NCBI RefSeq assembly: GCF_050749815.1
Contig: NZ_CP192735.1
Location: 682,001 to 746,000, forward strand
Length of the DNA: 64,000 bases
Direction of reading: 5' to 3'
From: Dyella_A sp050749815
GTDB taxonomy: Bacteria > Pseudomonadota > Gammaproteobacteria > Xanthomonadales > Rhodanobacteraceae
Shown here: piece after piece, positions 22,751-31,933 of the stretch
Layout of the letters: the number at the start of each line of letters is the position of its first letter
Position numbering within the stretch: the first letter of the stretch is position 1
Program-made: the position numbers and the translations under genes
Notes under the pieces: generated by a model
Databases searched by the model: none
Seen by the model: the letters and a program-made list of their open reading frames with translations, nothing else
Told to the model about the DNA's origin: nothing

Positions 22751-24469
22751 TCAGTTGAGGCTGGTCAGCAGCGCCTGGAAGCGGGGATGGCTGCGCAGCG
22801 AGGCAAGGTCGCTGTCGTTGGCCATCCAGGCGCGGTCGCCCCAGCCCAGTTGCACCGCGCGTTCGAGCAGGTCGATGGCGCGTTCGTGTTCCTCCAGCAC
22901 GGCGAAGGTGCAGGCGGCGTTGTAGTACACCATTGGCTCGTCTTCGCTCGAACGCAGCGCGAGGTTCGCCCACTCGATCGCCTTGTCCTTCTCGCCGATG
23001 GCCGCGAAGTTCGCGGCGCCCATGTAGCGGGCGCGGGCGTCGTCGGGATTGATGCCCAGCGCGCGTTCGATCAGCTCGATCGCGCGGCGGCGCGCCTTGC
23101 GCTCGTCATCCTTGCGGCCCATCTCGCTGTACGCCTGGCTCAGGTAGACCAGCGGCAGGTAGTCGGCGGGGCTGACTTCGGCGGCGCGCAGGTAGAGCCA
23201 CGCGGCTTTCTCGAAGTTGCCCTGCGAGCTGCAGATCATGCCGTACAGGAAATAGGCCTCGAGCAGGTTGGGGTTGAGCATCATGGCGGTCTCGAACTGC
23301 CGCTCGGCCTGCTTGAAGCGCTTGCTGACGTACAGCGCCAGGCCGCGCGAGGCGTGTGCTTCGGCCGAGTCCGGATCCATCTGCAGGGCGCGCTCGCTGG
23401 CATCCATGGCATGGGCAACGTGCTCGGGGTTCGCATCCAGGAAGCGATGCCGCATGACGTACGCATCCGACAGTCCGGCCCAGGCTGCGGCGTACTTGGG
23501 GTCGCGCGCGATGGCGCGCTTGTACATGTCGATCGCGCGCAGCGAATCGCGCCGGTTCCATGCATAGAAGTATTTGCGCCCACGCAGGTAGTCGTCGTAG
23601 GCCTGCACGTTGGCGGTGGCGACGTACTGGATCGCGCGGCGCTCCTTCGGCGACAGGGTTACCTTCAGCGCATCGACGATGCTCTGGGCGATGTCGTCCT
23701 GGATGGCGAAGACGTCGCGCAGTTCGCGGTCGTAGGTTTCGGCCCACAGGTTCGAATCGGAGGCCACGTCGATCAACTGCGCGGTGATACGCACGCGGTT
23801 GCCGGCCCGGCGCACGCTGCCTTCGAGCACCGTGCCCACATCCAGCTTGGCCGCAAGCGTCTGCAGGTCCACTTCCTTGCCCTTGAAGAAGAACGAGGAG
23901 GTTCGCGACGACACTTTCAGCTGCGGCAGCTTGGTCAGCAGGCTGAGGATCTCCTCGGCGATGCCGTCGCTGAAGTACTCGTTCTCCAGATCGCCGCTCA
24001 TGTTGACGAACGGCAGCACGGCGATGCCGCGGCGGTCGTGATCGTGGTCCGAACTGCGGCGGTCGTGATCGCGGCCTGCGCTGCCGGCTGGGCGGGGCAG
24101 GTCGGCGTCGGCCATCGCGACCTTGCCTGGGGCCTTGGCCGTGACGCTGGCGATCAGGCGATAGCCCACGCCGTGCACCGTCTGGATGTAGCGCGGCTCG
24201 GCCGCTTCGTCGCCGAGCTTCTGGCGCAGTTGCGAGATCACCCGGCTCAGCGAGGCCGGCGTGACGTACTTGTGGCCCCACACGCGTTCGAGCAGGTCGT
24301 CGTGCTGGATCAGTTCGCCCGGATGGGTCACGAACTGCAGCAACACGGAGTAGGCCTTCGGCTCCAGTTCCAGTTCGTGGCCATCGCGCGACACGCGGTG
24401 TGCCGCCGGTTCGACGCGGATGTCGCCGAACGCGTAGTCCACCCTCGCCGGGTTCGTTTCAGTGGCCAC
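22751..24469 (-). CDS. CadC-like winged-helix regulator with TPR repeats
   Basis: 572 residues. Residues about 10-110 are an OmpR/CadC-type winged helix (LEPKAYSVLLQFVTHPGELI, then SRVISQLRQKLGDEAAEPRY, ending TVHGVGYRLIA). A His/Asp/Arg-rich linker follows. Residues about 145-275 match the TolB-like/adenylate-cyclase-associated domain (IAVLPFVNMSGDLENEYFSD, ELRDVFAIQDDIAQSIV). The rest are TPRs (AWAGLSDAYVMRHRFLDANP and others). No membrane segment is seen, unlike CadC. The family is common in Xanthomonadales; the signal and targets are unknown. Confidence 0.85.
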   Translation of the reverse strand: MATETNPARVDYAFGDIRVEPAAHRVSRDGHELELEPKAYSVLLQFVTHPGELIQHDDLLERVWGHKYVTPASLSRVISQLRQKLGDEAAEPRYIQTVHGVGYRLIASVTAKAPGKVAMADADLPRPAGSAGRDHDRRSSDHDHDRRGIAVLPFVNMSGDLENEYFSDGIAEEILSLLTKLPQLKVSSRTSSFFFKGKEVDLQTLAAKLDVGTVLEGSVRRAGNRVRITAQLIDVASDSNLWAETYDRELRDVFAIQDDIAQSIVDALKVTLSPKERRAIQYVATANVQAYDDYLRGRKYFYAWNRRDSLRAIDMYKRAIARDPKYAAAWAGLSDAYVMRHRFLDANPEHVAHAMDASERALQMDPDSAEAHASRGLALYVSKRFKQAERQFETAMMLNPNLLEAYFLYGMICSSQGNFEKAAWLYLRAAEVSPADYLPLVYLSQAYSEMGRKDDERKARRRAIELIERALGINPDDARARYMGAANFAAIGEKDKAIEWANLALRSSEDEPMVYYNAACTFAVLEEHERAIDLLERAVQLGWGDRAWMANDSDLASLRSHPRFQALLTSLN

Positions 24470-24728
24470 GCCGAGCGAATATCACAGGGTCTGGTGGGGG
24501 TCAATTGAGCTTGTGGGGGATATCCGGGGGCGTGTCCCGGCGCGCGTTAGCTTGCGATGAAGAGGACGTTTCGGATTCACGCTTAGCGGGCGGCTGGCGG
24601 GCGTGTGGAGCCGCCCGGCGGAAATCCTCAGGGATTCCGAAAGGATTCCTCCGAACTTCCTCAAGCACGAGGCGGGGAGCCGGCACAGACTGATTCCACG
24701 GACACTGGCGTCCGTCTGGAGGCTCCCC

Positions 24729-25232
24729 ATGAAACATCTGATTCATGCCTCAATCGCGCTCGGTCTTCTCTGCGTCGGCGGTGTCAGCACGGCGCAGGAC
24801 CAGGCGCAGACCACCACGATGCGCGACATCACGGTCAACGCCGTGCCCTCCTACGAAACCTACGTGGCCGACTTGCCCGCGGGCTATGCCTTGCATGCCC
24901 TGGTCGGCAACACCCACCGGCAGTACCTGCAAGCCCAGCGCGATGCCGAGCAATCCGATGCCCTGCGCCGGAGCGGTTTGGCGGTACCGGCGCATGTCTC
25001 CGTGGCCATCGACAATTTCTCGGGCCCCGGTACTGCGCGGCAGATCTGGCTGATCGACGGCTCGCGCGAAACGGTCGCCATCGTCAATGTGTACTGCAAG
25101 CGGGTGATGCCGTCCGGCGGCCCACGCTGCCAATTGGCCCCGCTGCCGATGTCCGGTAGCAGCAACGGCGAAAGCCAGGCGTCGATCGACAGCGCATATC
25201 TGCAGGTCGCGCAGGTGGCGTTGCCCGACTAA
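24729..25232 (+). CDS. Secreted protein of unknown function
   Basis: 167 residues from ATG 24729 behind GGAGGCTCCCC; upstream in-frame ATGs have no signal peptide. Signal peptide MKHLIHASIALGLLCVGGVS. The mature chain has SYETYVADLPAGYALHALVG, NTHRQYLQAQRDAEQSD and RQIWLIDGSRETVAIVNVYC. No family is recognised. It starts 260 bp from the divergent CadC/TPR gene, which might control it. Confidence 0.6.
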   Translation: MKHLIHASIALGLLCVGGVSTAQDQAQTTTMRDITVNAVPSYETYVADLPAGYALHALVGNTHRQYLQAQRDAEQSDALRRSGLAVPAHVSVAIDNFSGPGTARQIWLIDGSRETVAIVNVYCKRVMPSGGPRCQLAPLPMSGSSNGESQASIDSAYLQVAQVALPD

Positions 25233-25364
25233 GCAGGACCGAGCGAGCGGCGCGGTGGGGCGGGTTCGATCCCTGGTTGCGAGCCTGCCCCCGTCGATGG
25301 GCCGAGCCGGGCGATAGAGCCGCGATGTGTGTGGAGCGGGCGGCAGTAAACCGCCGCCCTTCCC

Positions 25365-26504
25365 TTACTCGGGAAACTGCACCACCGCGTTCTCTGCCGG
25401 CCATTCGTCGTGGCGCTGCTCGCTTTCGCCCGCGACTCGTTGGGCCCACGGCGCCTTGCCCAGCGCGCTGATGTCGTCGTACCGGCCCAGCAGCTCGAAC
25501 GCGGCGAGAGTGAAAGGGCGCCCCTCGGCGCCGACCCGGGACGGCCCGTTGGATACGTGAAAGTGCAGGTGCGGCCCGGTGGAGGCGCCGGTAAACCCCA
25601 GCTGGGCAAGCACCTCGCCGCGGCGCACCCGATCGCCGGCGTGCAGCGTGATGCTGCCGGGACGCAGGTGTTCGTAGAAGGCGTAGCGGCCATCGGCCAG
25701 CCGGATCGTCACGAAGTTGCCCGCGTCGTCGGCCAGCACGTGCCTGGGGTTCGTCGACACGCGGGGCGACTCGGTCATGTCGCCACGCACCGTCACCACG
25801 GTGGCGTCGGCCACGGCCAGCACGTCCGCGCCGTAGCCGAGCCAGTCGCTGGGTGTGTCGGGGTGCTGACGCGCGGTGTGCCCGGCATCGTCCACGCGTA
25901 TCCAGTCGATGGCGAAGCGCCCGGGGATGCGCGCCTGGCCGTCGACCGCGTTGAACACCCGGCGATGCCCACGTGCCCAACTGGCCGCGTGGACTGCCAC
26001 CCACGGCCCCCCACGCAGCGGCGGACCCAGCGGCGCTCCGGCTGCGTAGGAAACCGCAGTGCGTGCGCCGCGCACGACGTCCGCTGGCGCGCCGCGTGGC
26101 GGCGCATAGGTCACCACGTGCTCGACTGCGCGCGGGCGATGCGCGTTCGCCGGCCATTCCATGTAGACCACCGCGCGGCTTCCCGGCGGGACCGTGGCGT
26201 CGCCCGAAGTCGCAGGTGTGCCGATGCGCGCGAGCCGGCGGGTCAGCGCCTCGCCGTCAAAGTGCGCCAGCATCTGGCCGCGCGCGTCTACCACCGCCAC
26301 GTCGATCAACCGCAGCGGTGAGCCGGTGAAGTTGGTCAGGTGCAACTCCTCGAACACCTGCGTGCCGGCATCGGTGTTGGCGGCGTGCGGTTCGTCCAGC
26401 ACGCGCAGGTCGAACGAGGGTTGCAGCGATGGCGCCGAGGCCGCACGCGCCATGGGCGCCGCCGCGAGCGCGCAGGTAACCAGCAGGTTCATCGCCGTCT
26501 TCAT
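25365..26504 (-). CDS. Secreted M23 family metallopeptidase
   Basis: 379 residues with a signal peptide (MKTAMNLLVTCALAAAPMAR). The N-terminal about 170 residues are a beta-rich domain. The C-terminal LytM/M23 domain shows the first Zn-ligand region GHRRVFNAVDGQA to FAIDW, AFYEHLRPGSI, VRRGEVLAQLGFTG and STGPHLHFHV, whose HLHFH holds the last ligands. It should cleave peptidoglycan cross-bridges or another Gly/Ala-rich peptide in the periplasm or outside. A lone gene convergent with 24729-25232. Confidence 0.85.
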   Translation of the reverse strand: MKTAMNLLVTCALAAAPMARAASAPSLQPSFDLRVLDEPHAANTDAGTQVFEELHLTNFTGSPLRLIDVAVVDARGQMLAHFDGEALTRRLARIGTPATSGDATVPPGSRAVVYMEWPANAHRPRAVEHVVTYAPPRGAPADVVRGARTAVSYAAGAPLGPPLRGGPWVAVHAASWARGHRRVFNAVDGQARIPGRFAIDWIRVDDAGHTARQHPDTPSDWLGYGADVLAVADATVVTVRGDMTESPRVSTNPRHVLADDAGNFVTIRLADGRYAFYEHLRPGSITLHAGDRVRRGEVLAQLGFTGASTGPHLHFHVSNGPSRVGAEGRPFTLAAFELLGRYDDISALGKAPWAQRVAGESEQRHDEWPAENAVVQFPE

Positions 26505-26718
26505 GAGCAGACCCTATGCATCGGGCCGCCGAAGCTAAGGCAGTCGCTGCACGGATCCAAGCGACGGGTGACCACCGGCACCGGGCGCGGGATGAGCGGA
26601 GCGGCGGTGCGGATGGCGAAGGTCAATTCCGGGCCGCTCTACGTGCCCGCCGCGGTGGTGGCCGCCGCTTCGCCGCGGCAAAAAGCCGTCCCATACAAAC
26701 GCCATCTTCACCTGAAAT

Positions 26719-29106
26719 ATGCATCTTTCGTACCCCTCTCTTAAATGTGCGCGCGCAATGGATGCAAACTGTTTGAGCCGTCCGGTTCTGGATTCGATCA
26801 CCGACCTCGGCATCTTCGCGGTCGACCCCGACGGCAAGATCGTCTTCTGGAACAAAGGGGCTCAGCTCGCCTTGGGTTACGCCGCAGAAGAGATCGTCGG
26901 CCAGCACGAGTCGGTGCTTTTCCCCTACGACACGCCGGGTGTCGTCATTGCCCAGGGGCGCGATGAGCGCGGGGAGAAAGGCGGCTTTCACCGGGTCGAC
27001 AACCGGCTCCTGCGCAAGGACGGCACCTCGCTCACGGCCGCGCTCAGCAGCCAGCCGATGCACGATGCAAGCGGCGCCCAGCTCGGCCACTGCAACGTGA
27101 TCATTCCCAAGGCCGGCGCGGGCGCGTCGGACCAGCGCTTCGCCGACGAGCAGTTCCGGATCCTGGTGCAGGGCGTGGTCGACTACGCGATCTACATGCT
27201 CGACCCCGAGGGCTGCGTGCACACGTGGAACTCGGGAGCGGAGCGGATCAAGGGCTACACCGCCGACGAGATCATCGGGCACCATTTTTCGGCGTTCTAC
27301 ACCGAGCCGGACCGCGCTGCCGGCGAGCCGGCACGCGGGCTCGCGCACGCGCGCAAGCACGGGCGCTTCGAGAACAAAGCCTGGCGCGTGCGCAAGGACG
27401 GCTCGCTGTTCTGGGCGCACGTGGTGATCGACCGGATCGACGATGACGAAGGACGCCTGATCGGCTTCGCCAAGATCACCCGCGACGCCACCGAGGTGCT
27501 GCGCGCCGAGGAGGCGCTGGAGGAAATGCGCTCGGCGCTGCACCAGGCGCAGAAGATGGAGGCCATCGGCCAGCTGACCGGTGGTATTGCGCACGACTTC
27601 AACAACATCCTGCAGGTGATCACCGGCAACCTGCAGCTGCTGCTGCAGGAGGTGGGGCAGAACGAGCAGGCGAGGAAGCGCGTGCGCAACGCGATGGCCG
27701 GCGTGGAGCGTGGCTCGACCCTGGCGTCGCAGCTGCTGGCCTTCGGCCGGCGCCAGCCGCTCGAGCCGCGGGTGATCAACCCGGCCCGACTGATCCGCGG
27801 CATGGACGAGTTGCTGCGACGTACGCTCGGCGAAGGCGTGGAGATCGAGACGATCATCGGTGGCGGGCTCTGGAACACTTCCATCGATCCGACCAACCTG
27901 GAAAGCGCGATCCTCAACTTGGCGATCAACGCCCGCGACGCCATGGAGGAGCGCGGCAAGCTCACCATCGAGGCCGGCAACGCTTATCTCGACGATCGCT
28001 ACGTACGCGCCCACCACGAAGTGAAGCCGGGGCAGTACGTGCTCATCGCCGTTACCGACAACGGCTGCGGCATCGACGCCGACGCGCTGGAGAAGGTGTT
28101 CGAGCCGTTCTTCTCCACCAAGCCCGAGGGCAGCGGCACCGGCCTGGGCCTCTCGATGGTGTACGGCTTCGTCAAGCAGTCCGGTGGCCACATCAAGATC
28201 TACAGCGAGCCTGGCCACGGCACCACGGTGAAGCTCTATCTGCCGCGCAGCACCGAGGCGGAGCGCGAGTTGCCCGCGGAACCTTCCGAGAGCAGCGAGG
28301 GTGGGCACGAGTCCATCCTGGTGGTGGAGGACGACGAGGCGGTGCGGGAGGCGGCGGTGGCGTTGCTGCGAAGCCTGGGCTACACGGTCTATCACGCAGC
28401 GAACGCTCGCGCGGCGCTCTCGGTGGTCGAGAGCGGCATCGGGCTGGATCTGCTGTTCACTGACGTGGTGATGCCCGGCGACCTGCGCAGCCCGGAACTG
28501 GCCCGGCTGGCGCGCGAACGCCTGCCGCAGCTGGCGGTGTTGTTCACGTCCGGCTACACGGAGAACGCCATCGTGCACGCCGGGCGGCTGGATGAGGGCG
28601 TGCATCTACTCAGCAAGCCGTACACGCGCGATGCGTTGGCGCGAAAGGTCCGACAGGTGCTCAGTGAGGAGCGACGCCAGCCGGGTGTCTCCAGCCCGGT
28701 GGCTCCGCCGCCGGTGAGCAAGCGGCGCCTGATGATCTGCGAAGACGACGAGCTGATCCGCTCGGTGGTGCAGGACATGCTCGAAAGCAAGGGCTACGAG
28801 GTGGTGGCGGTAGGCTCGGCGGAAGAAGCGCTGCAGGCCTGGGAGGTCAGCGACCCGATCGACCTGCTCATCACCGACCTGAGCCTCCCTGGGAGTTCCG
28901 GCGTCGAGCTGGCGCAGACGTTGCGCGAACGCACACCGGACCTGCCGGTAATCTTCGCCACGGGGCTGGCTGAAGACTGCGACATGCCAACCGACGAGCG
29001 GACCGCCACGCTGCTCAAGCCTTACGGTGCCGGCAGCCTCGTCGCCTCGATTAGCCGCCTGCTGCAGGCGGCCGAGGAGGCCGCCGTCGGTTCGCCGGCT
29101 GGGTAA
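26719..29106 (+). CDS. Hybrid sensor histidine kinase: PAS-PAS-HisKA-HATPase-REC-REC
   Basis: 795 residues, soluble (no membrane segment). PAS 1 about 20-130 (SITDLGIFAVDPDGKIVFWN), PAS 2 about 145-270 (VDYAIYMLDPEGCVHTWNSG). HisKA has the phospho-acceptor in LTGGIAHDFNNIL. The HATPase has NLAINARDAMEERG, DNGCGIDADALEKVFEPFF and GSGTGLGLSMVYGFV. Receiver 1 is ILVVEDDEAV, with phospho-Asp in LLFTDVVMPG; receiver 2 is LMICEDDELIRSVVQDML, with LLITDLSLPGSSG. The start could also be ATG 26758. It is a cytoplasmic signal integrator, with no output regulator adjacent. Confidence 0.88.
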   Translation: MHLSYPSLKCARAMDANCLSRPVLDSITDLGIFAVDPDGKIVFWNKGAQLALGYAAEEIVGQHESVLFPYDTPGVVIAQGRDERGEKGGFHRVDNRLLRKDGTSLTAALSSQPMHDASGAQLGHCNVIIPKAGAGASDQRFADEQFRILVQGVVDYAIYMLDPEGCVHTWNSGAERIKGYTADEIIGHHFSAFYTEPDRAAGEPARGLAHARKHGRFENKAWRVRKDGSLFWAHVVIDRIDDDEGRLIGFAKITRDATEVLRAEEALEEMRSALHQAQKMEAIGQLTGGIAHDFNNILQVITGNLQLLLQEVGQNEQARKRVRNAMAGVERGSTLASQLLAFGRRQPLEPRVINPARLIRGMDELLRRTLGEGVEIETIIGGGLWNTSIDPTNLESAILNLAINARDAMEERGKLTIEAGNAYLDDRYVRAHHEVKPGQYVLIAVTDNGCGIDADALEKVFEPFFSTKPEGSGTGLGLSMVYGFVKQSGGHIKIYSEPGHGTTVKLYLPRSTEAERELPAEPSESSEGGHESILVVEDDEAVREAAVALLRSLGYTVYHAANARAALSVVESGIGLDLLFTDVVMPGDLRSPELARLARERLPQLAVLFTSGYTENAIVHAGRLDEGVHLLSKPYTRDALARKVRQVLSEERRQPGVSSPVAPPPVSKRRLMICEDDELIRSVVQDMLESKGYEVVAVGSAEEALQAWEVSDPIDLLITDLSLPGSSGVELAQTLRERTPDLPVIFATGLAEDCDMPTDERTATLLKPYGAGSLVASISRLLQAAEEAAVGSPAG

Positions 29107-29111
29107 GTTGT

Positions 29112-29149
29112 GGAGCGGCGAGGGGCGTGCCTCCGCCCCTTGCCGCTCC
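29112..29149. terminator. Long hairpin between convergent genes
   Basis: GGAGCGGCGAGGGGCG pairs with CGCCCCTTGCCGCTCC (15 pairs plus one G-T) across a 6-nt loop. It starts 6 bp after the kinase stop and ends 4 bp before the end of the UdgX gene, and likely serves both strands. Confidence 0.65.
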
Positions 29150-29152
29150 CAG

Positions 29153-30580
29153 CTAAGGCGCCAGCTCGCGTATCCGGCCGAGATCGCGCACGAAATCCTC
29201 GAAGGCTGCCGCCCGAGCCGCCTCGCTCGGCAGCCGCAAGATGTACGACGGATGCACCGTGGCGATGCCGCGCGTGCTCTCGTCGAGCGTGATCCACTGG
29301 CCGCGCTGTTCGAGCAGACGGAACTCGCTACCGAACAGGTTTTGCGCCGCCATCGCGCCCAGGCAAACGATGAGGCGCGGCCGGATGCGGTCGAGTTCGG
29401 CAGCCAGCCATTGCCGGCAGGCTGCCTGCTCCTGCGCGTTGGCGCGGGCGTGCAGGCGGCGCTTGCCGCGCGGCTCGAACTTGAAGTGCTTGACGGTGTT
29501 GGTGATGTACAGCGCGTGGCGCTCGATGCCGAGCTGCGCCAGCGCACGATCGAACAGCTCGCCGGAGGGGCCGACGAAGGGGCGGCCGGCCAGGTCTTCC
29601 TGGTCGCCCGGCTGCTCGCCAACGACGACGATACGCGCGTCGTCCGGACCTTCGCCGAACACGGTCTGCGTGGCCGGCTGCCACAGCGGGCAGGCGCGGC
29701 ACTGTCTGGCCTGCTCGCGCAACTGCGCGAGGCTGCCCTCGGGCAGTGGCGCCGGTGCCGGCTTCACCGGTGCGGGAATGCGCCGCTGGGGCAGCGTCGG
29801 CGCCTTGTCCACCATCGCCTGCATGCGTGCCGAGGCGTCCTGGATCAGGGCCGGGATCAGCGCGGCTTCCGGCAGGTTCTTCCAGTAGCGCACGGGCATT
29901 TCCTGGGTCATGGCGCGCACTTTCAACCGGGCCGGATTGAAGATGTTGGCGAAGTAGGTGCGCCAGAGGTCTTCCAGCGCATCGCCGGTGGGCGCGTCGG
30001 TCTTGTCGGCGCCGGCGTCCAGGCGCAGCGTTTCGCCGTCCCAGTGCGCGCTGCGCAGCGGCGTGAGGATCGACCAGCGCATGCCGGTGAAGCGCCGCAC
30101 GAAGAACGGGGCCACGCGCGCCACGATGTCGTGCGAGGGTTCGAACCACGCGATGAACACCGCACCCTCCGGCCCGGCCACCTCGCGGAAACGGACGAAG
30201 GCCTTCATCTTGTGCATGTCGCGGCGCACTGCCTTGGCCGCCATGTGCGCCCATGCCACGTCGTCGTCGGTGGCGATCTGCAGCAGATTGCGCTCGCCGT
30301 GGGTGAGCCGCCACAGCATGCGGTAGAGCACCGCGTGGCGGCGCGGGTCGCTGTGCGCGAGCACGATGTCGGCCACGCTCATGAACTCGCGCGGCACCCG
30401 GCCCGCCGTTGTGACCGGTGCATCGACGGGCGACGTCGGCTCGGTGTTTCCGAACAGATCGGTGGCACCACCAACCTGCCACTGCACCTGCGCTGGCGGT
30501 AGGCCAGCGGCCAGCAGCTCGCGCGCTGCCTTGCGCCAGGCGGCGAAATCCGAACCGTCCTCGAGTATCACGCTGCGCAT
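29153..30580 (-). CDS. UdgX family uracil-DNA-binding protein fused to DUF4130 domain
   Basis: 475 residues. The N-terminal half is the DUF4130 domain found as partner of a radical-SAM repair protein (ADIVLAHSDPRRHAVLYRML, AVFIAWFEPSHDIVARVAPF). The C-terminal half is family 4-like uracil-DNA glycosylase: CRACPLW, GEQPGDQEDLAGRPFVGPSG and ATVHPSYILRLP, with the UdgX-specific KRRLH loop whose His forms a covalent bond to uracil sites. It should bind uracil-containing DNA tightly. The ATG at 30580 overlaps the stop of the radical-SAM gene (TGATG), so translation is coupled. Confidence 0.88.
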   Translation of the reverse strand: MRSVILEDGSDFAAWRKAARELLAAGLPPAQVQWQVGGATDLFGNTEPTSPVDAPVTTAGRVPREFMSVADIVLAHSDPRRHAVLYRMLWRLTHGERNLLQIATDDDVAWAHMAAKAVRRDMHKMKAFVRFREVAGPEGAVFIAWFEPSHDIVARVAPFFVRRFTGMRWSILTPLRSAHWDGETLRLDAGADKTDAPTGDALEDLWRTYFANIFNPARLKVRAMTQEMPVRYWKNLPEAALIPALIQDASARMQAMVDKAPTLPQRRIPAPVKPAPAPLPEGSLAQLREQARQCRACPLWQPATQTVFGEGPDDARIVVVGEQPGDQEDLAGRPFVGPSGELFDRALAQLGIERHALYITNTVKHFKFEPRGKRRLHARANAQEQAACRQWLAAELDRIRPRLIVCLGAMAAQNLFGSEFRLLEQRGQWITLDESTRGIATVHPSYILRLPSEAARAAAFEDFVRDLGRIRELAP

Positions 30581-31797
30581 CAGTGGCCGAACAGGTCCGC
30601 CTGCCGCGGCGTGGTCAGCTGCGCGCGCAGCGTGCTGCTCTCGCTGTCGGTGCGCGGGCGGTAGTCCAGCGTCTCGACGAACGGCGCCACCTTGCCCACC
30701 GCCACCCGCAGCTTGGCCAGATCCTGGTAACGGATGCGTCGGTGCGCGCGCATGGCCAGCAGCTTGTCGACCGTGCGCACGCCCAGGCCCGGCACGCGTA
30801 GCAGCATCTCCCGCGGCGCGGTGTTGAGGTTCACCGGAAACTGGCTGCGATGACGCAGCGCCCAAGCCATCTTGGGGTCCACGTCCAGGTCGAGCATGCC
30901 GTTGTCGTCCGGCGGCGCGATCTCCTCCACGTTGAAGCCGTAGAAGCGCATCAGCCAGTCGGCCTGGTACAGGCGGTGTTCGCGTACCAGCGGCGGCGGC
31001 CGCAGCGGCAGCGCCTTGGAGGCATCGGGAATCGGGCTGAAGGCGGAGTAGTAGACGCGCTTGAGCCGGTAGCTGGCGTACAGGTTGGTGCTGGAGGTGA
31101 GCACGTCGCGATCGGTGGAGGCGTCGGCGCCCACGATCATCTGCGTGCTCTGCCCCGCGGGCGCGAAGCGCGGCGCTTTCTTCTCCGCCTTGGACTCATC
31201 GATGCCCAGGCGCAGGCGGCCCATGGCCTGGCGGATGTCGCGCAGGTTCTTTTCCGGCGCCAGCGACTTGAGCCCGCCCTCGGTGGGCATTTCCACATTG
31301 ATGCTGAGGCGGTCGGCCCAGCGCGCGGCAGCCGACAGCAGCTCCGGCGAGGCGTCGGGAATGGTCTTGAGGTGGATGTAGCCGCCGAACTTGTGATCCT
31401 GGCGCAGGCTGCGCGCCACCCGCACCAGCATTTCCATGGTGTAGTCGGACGACTGGATGATGCCCGAGGATAGGAACAACCCTTCGATGTAGTTGCGCCG
31501 GTAGAAGTCCAGCGTGAGCTGCACCACTTCCTCCACCGTGAAGCGCGCCCGCTGCACGTTGGAGCTGCGCCGGTTGATGCAGTAGGCGCAGTCGAAGATG
31601 CAGAAGTTGGTCAGCAGGATCTTCAGCAGCGAGATGCAGCGGCCATCCGGCGCGTAGGCATGGCAGATGCCCATGCCCTCGTTGGAGCCGATACCGCCCG
31701 TGCCGCGCGAGTCACGCCGGTTGCCGCCACTGGACGAACACGAGGCGTCGTACTTGGCAGCATCGGCGAGGATGGCGAGTTTGGCGGACAGTTCCAT
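30580..31797 (-). CDS. Putative DNA modification/repair radical SAM protein
   Basis: 405 residues. The start is set at ATG 31797 (MELSAKLAILADAAKYDASC), the usual family start; ATG 31818 is possible. The radical-SAM cluster motif is CIFDCAYC in ILLTNFCIFDCAYCINRRSS. The C-terminus has a helix-hairpin-helix DNA-binding element (LLRVPGLGVRTVDKLLAMRA). Proteins of this family are encoded with DUF4130/UdgX partners, exactly as here, and are thought to act on damaged or modified DNA. Reaction and substrate are not established. Confidence 0.88.
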   Translation of the reverse strand: MELSAKLAILADAAKYDASCSSSGGNRRDSRGTGGIGSNEGMGICHAYAPDGRCISLLKILLTNFCIFDCAYCINRRSSNVQRARFTVEEVVQLTLDFYRRNYIEGLFLSSGIIQSSDYTMEMLVRVARSLRQDHKFGGYIHLKTIPDASPELLSAAARWADRLSINVEMPTEGGLKSLAPEKNLRDIRQAMGRLRLGIDESKAEKKAPRFAPAGQSTQMIVGADASTDRDVLTSSTNLYASYRLKRVYYSAFSPIPDASKALPLRPPPLVREHRLYQADWLMRFYGFNVEEIAPPDDNGMLDLDVDPKMAWALRHRSQFPVNLNTAPREMLLRVPGLGVRTVDKLLAMRAHRRIRYQDLAKLRVAVGKVAPFVETLDYRPRTDSESSTLRAQLTTPRQADLFGH

Positions 31798-31933
31798 GCC
31801 AGACGGATGATCGTGCAATCGGGTCCGCGCAGCGTGAACGGGTTCAGCCTCTTATCCTGCGACGCCAGGTGCGGACTGCGTTGCGGCCATCGCGGCGAAG
31901 TGTCGCGGGGGCGGATCGTGCCGCGGTCGGCGG

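Noticed and set aside
22544..24508. Long plus-strand open frame of 654 codons opposite the CadC/TPR gene
   Set aside because: It mirrors a gene with clear domains on the minus strand; high GC leaves opposite frames open. Its translation shows no domain and is full of His/Val/Gly/Ala runs.
26623..28605. 660-codon minus-strand frame opposite the hybrid kinase
   Set aside because: The plus strand encodes unmistakable PAS, HisKA, HATPase and receiver motifs; the minus frame is a shadow.
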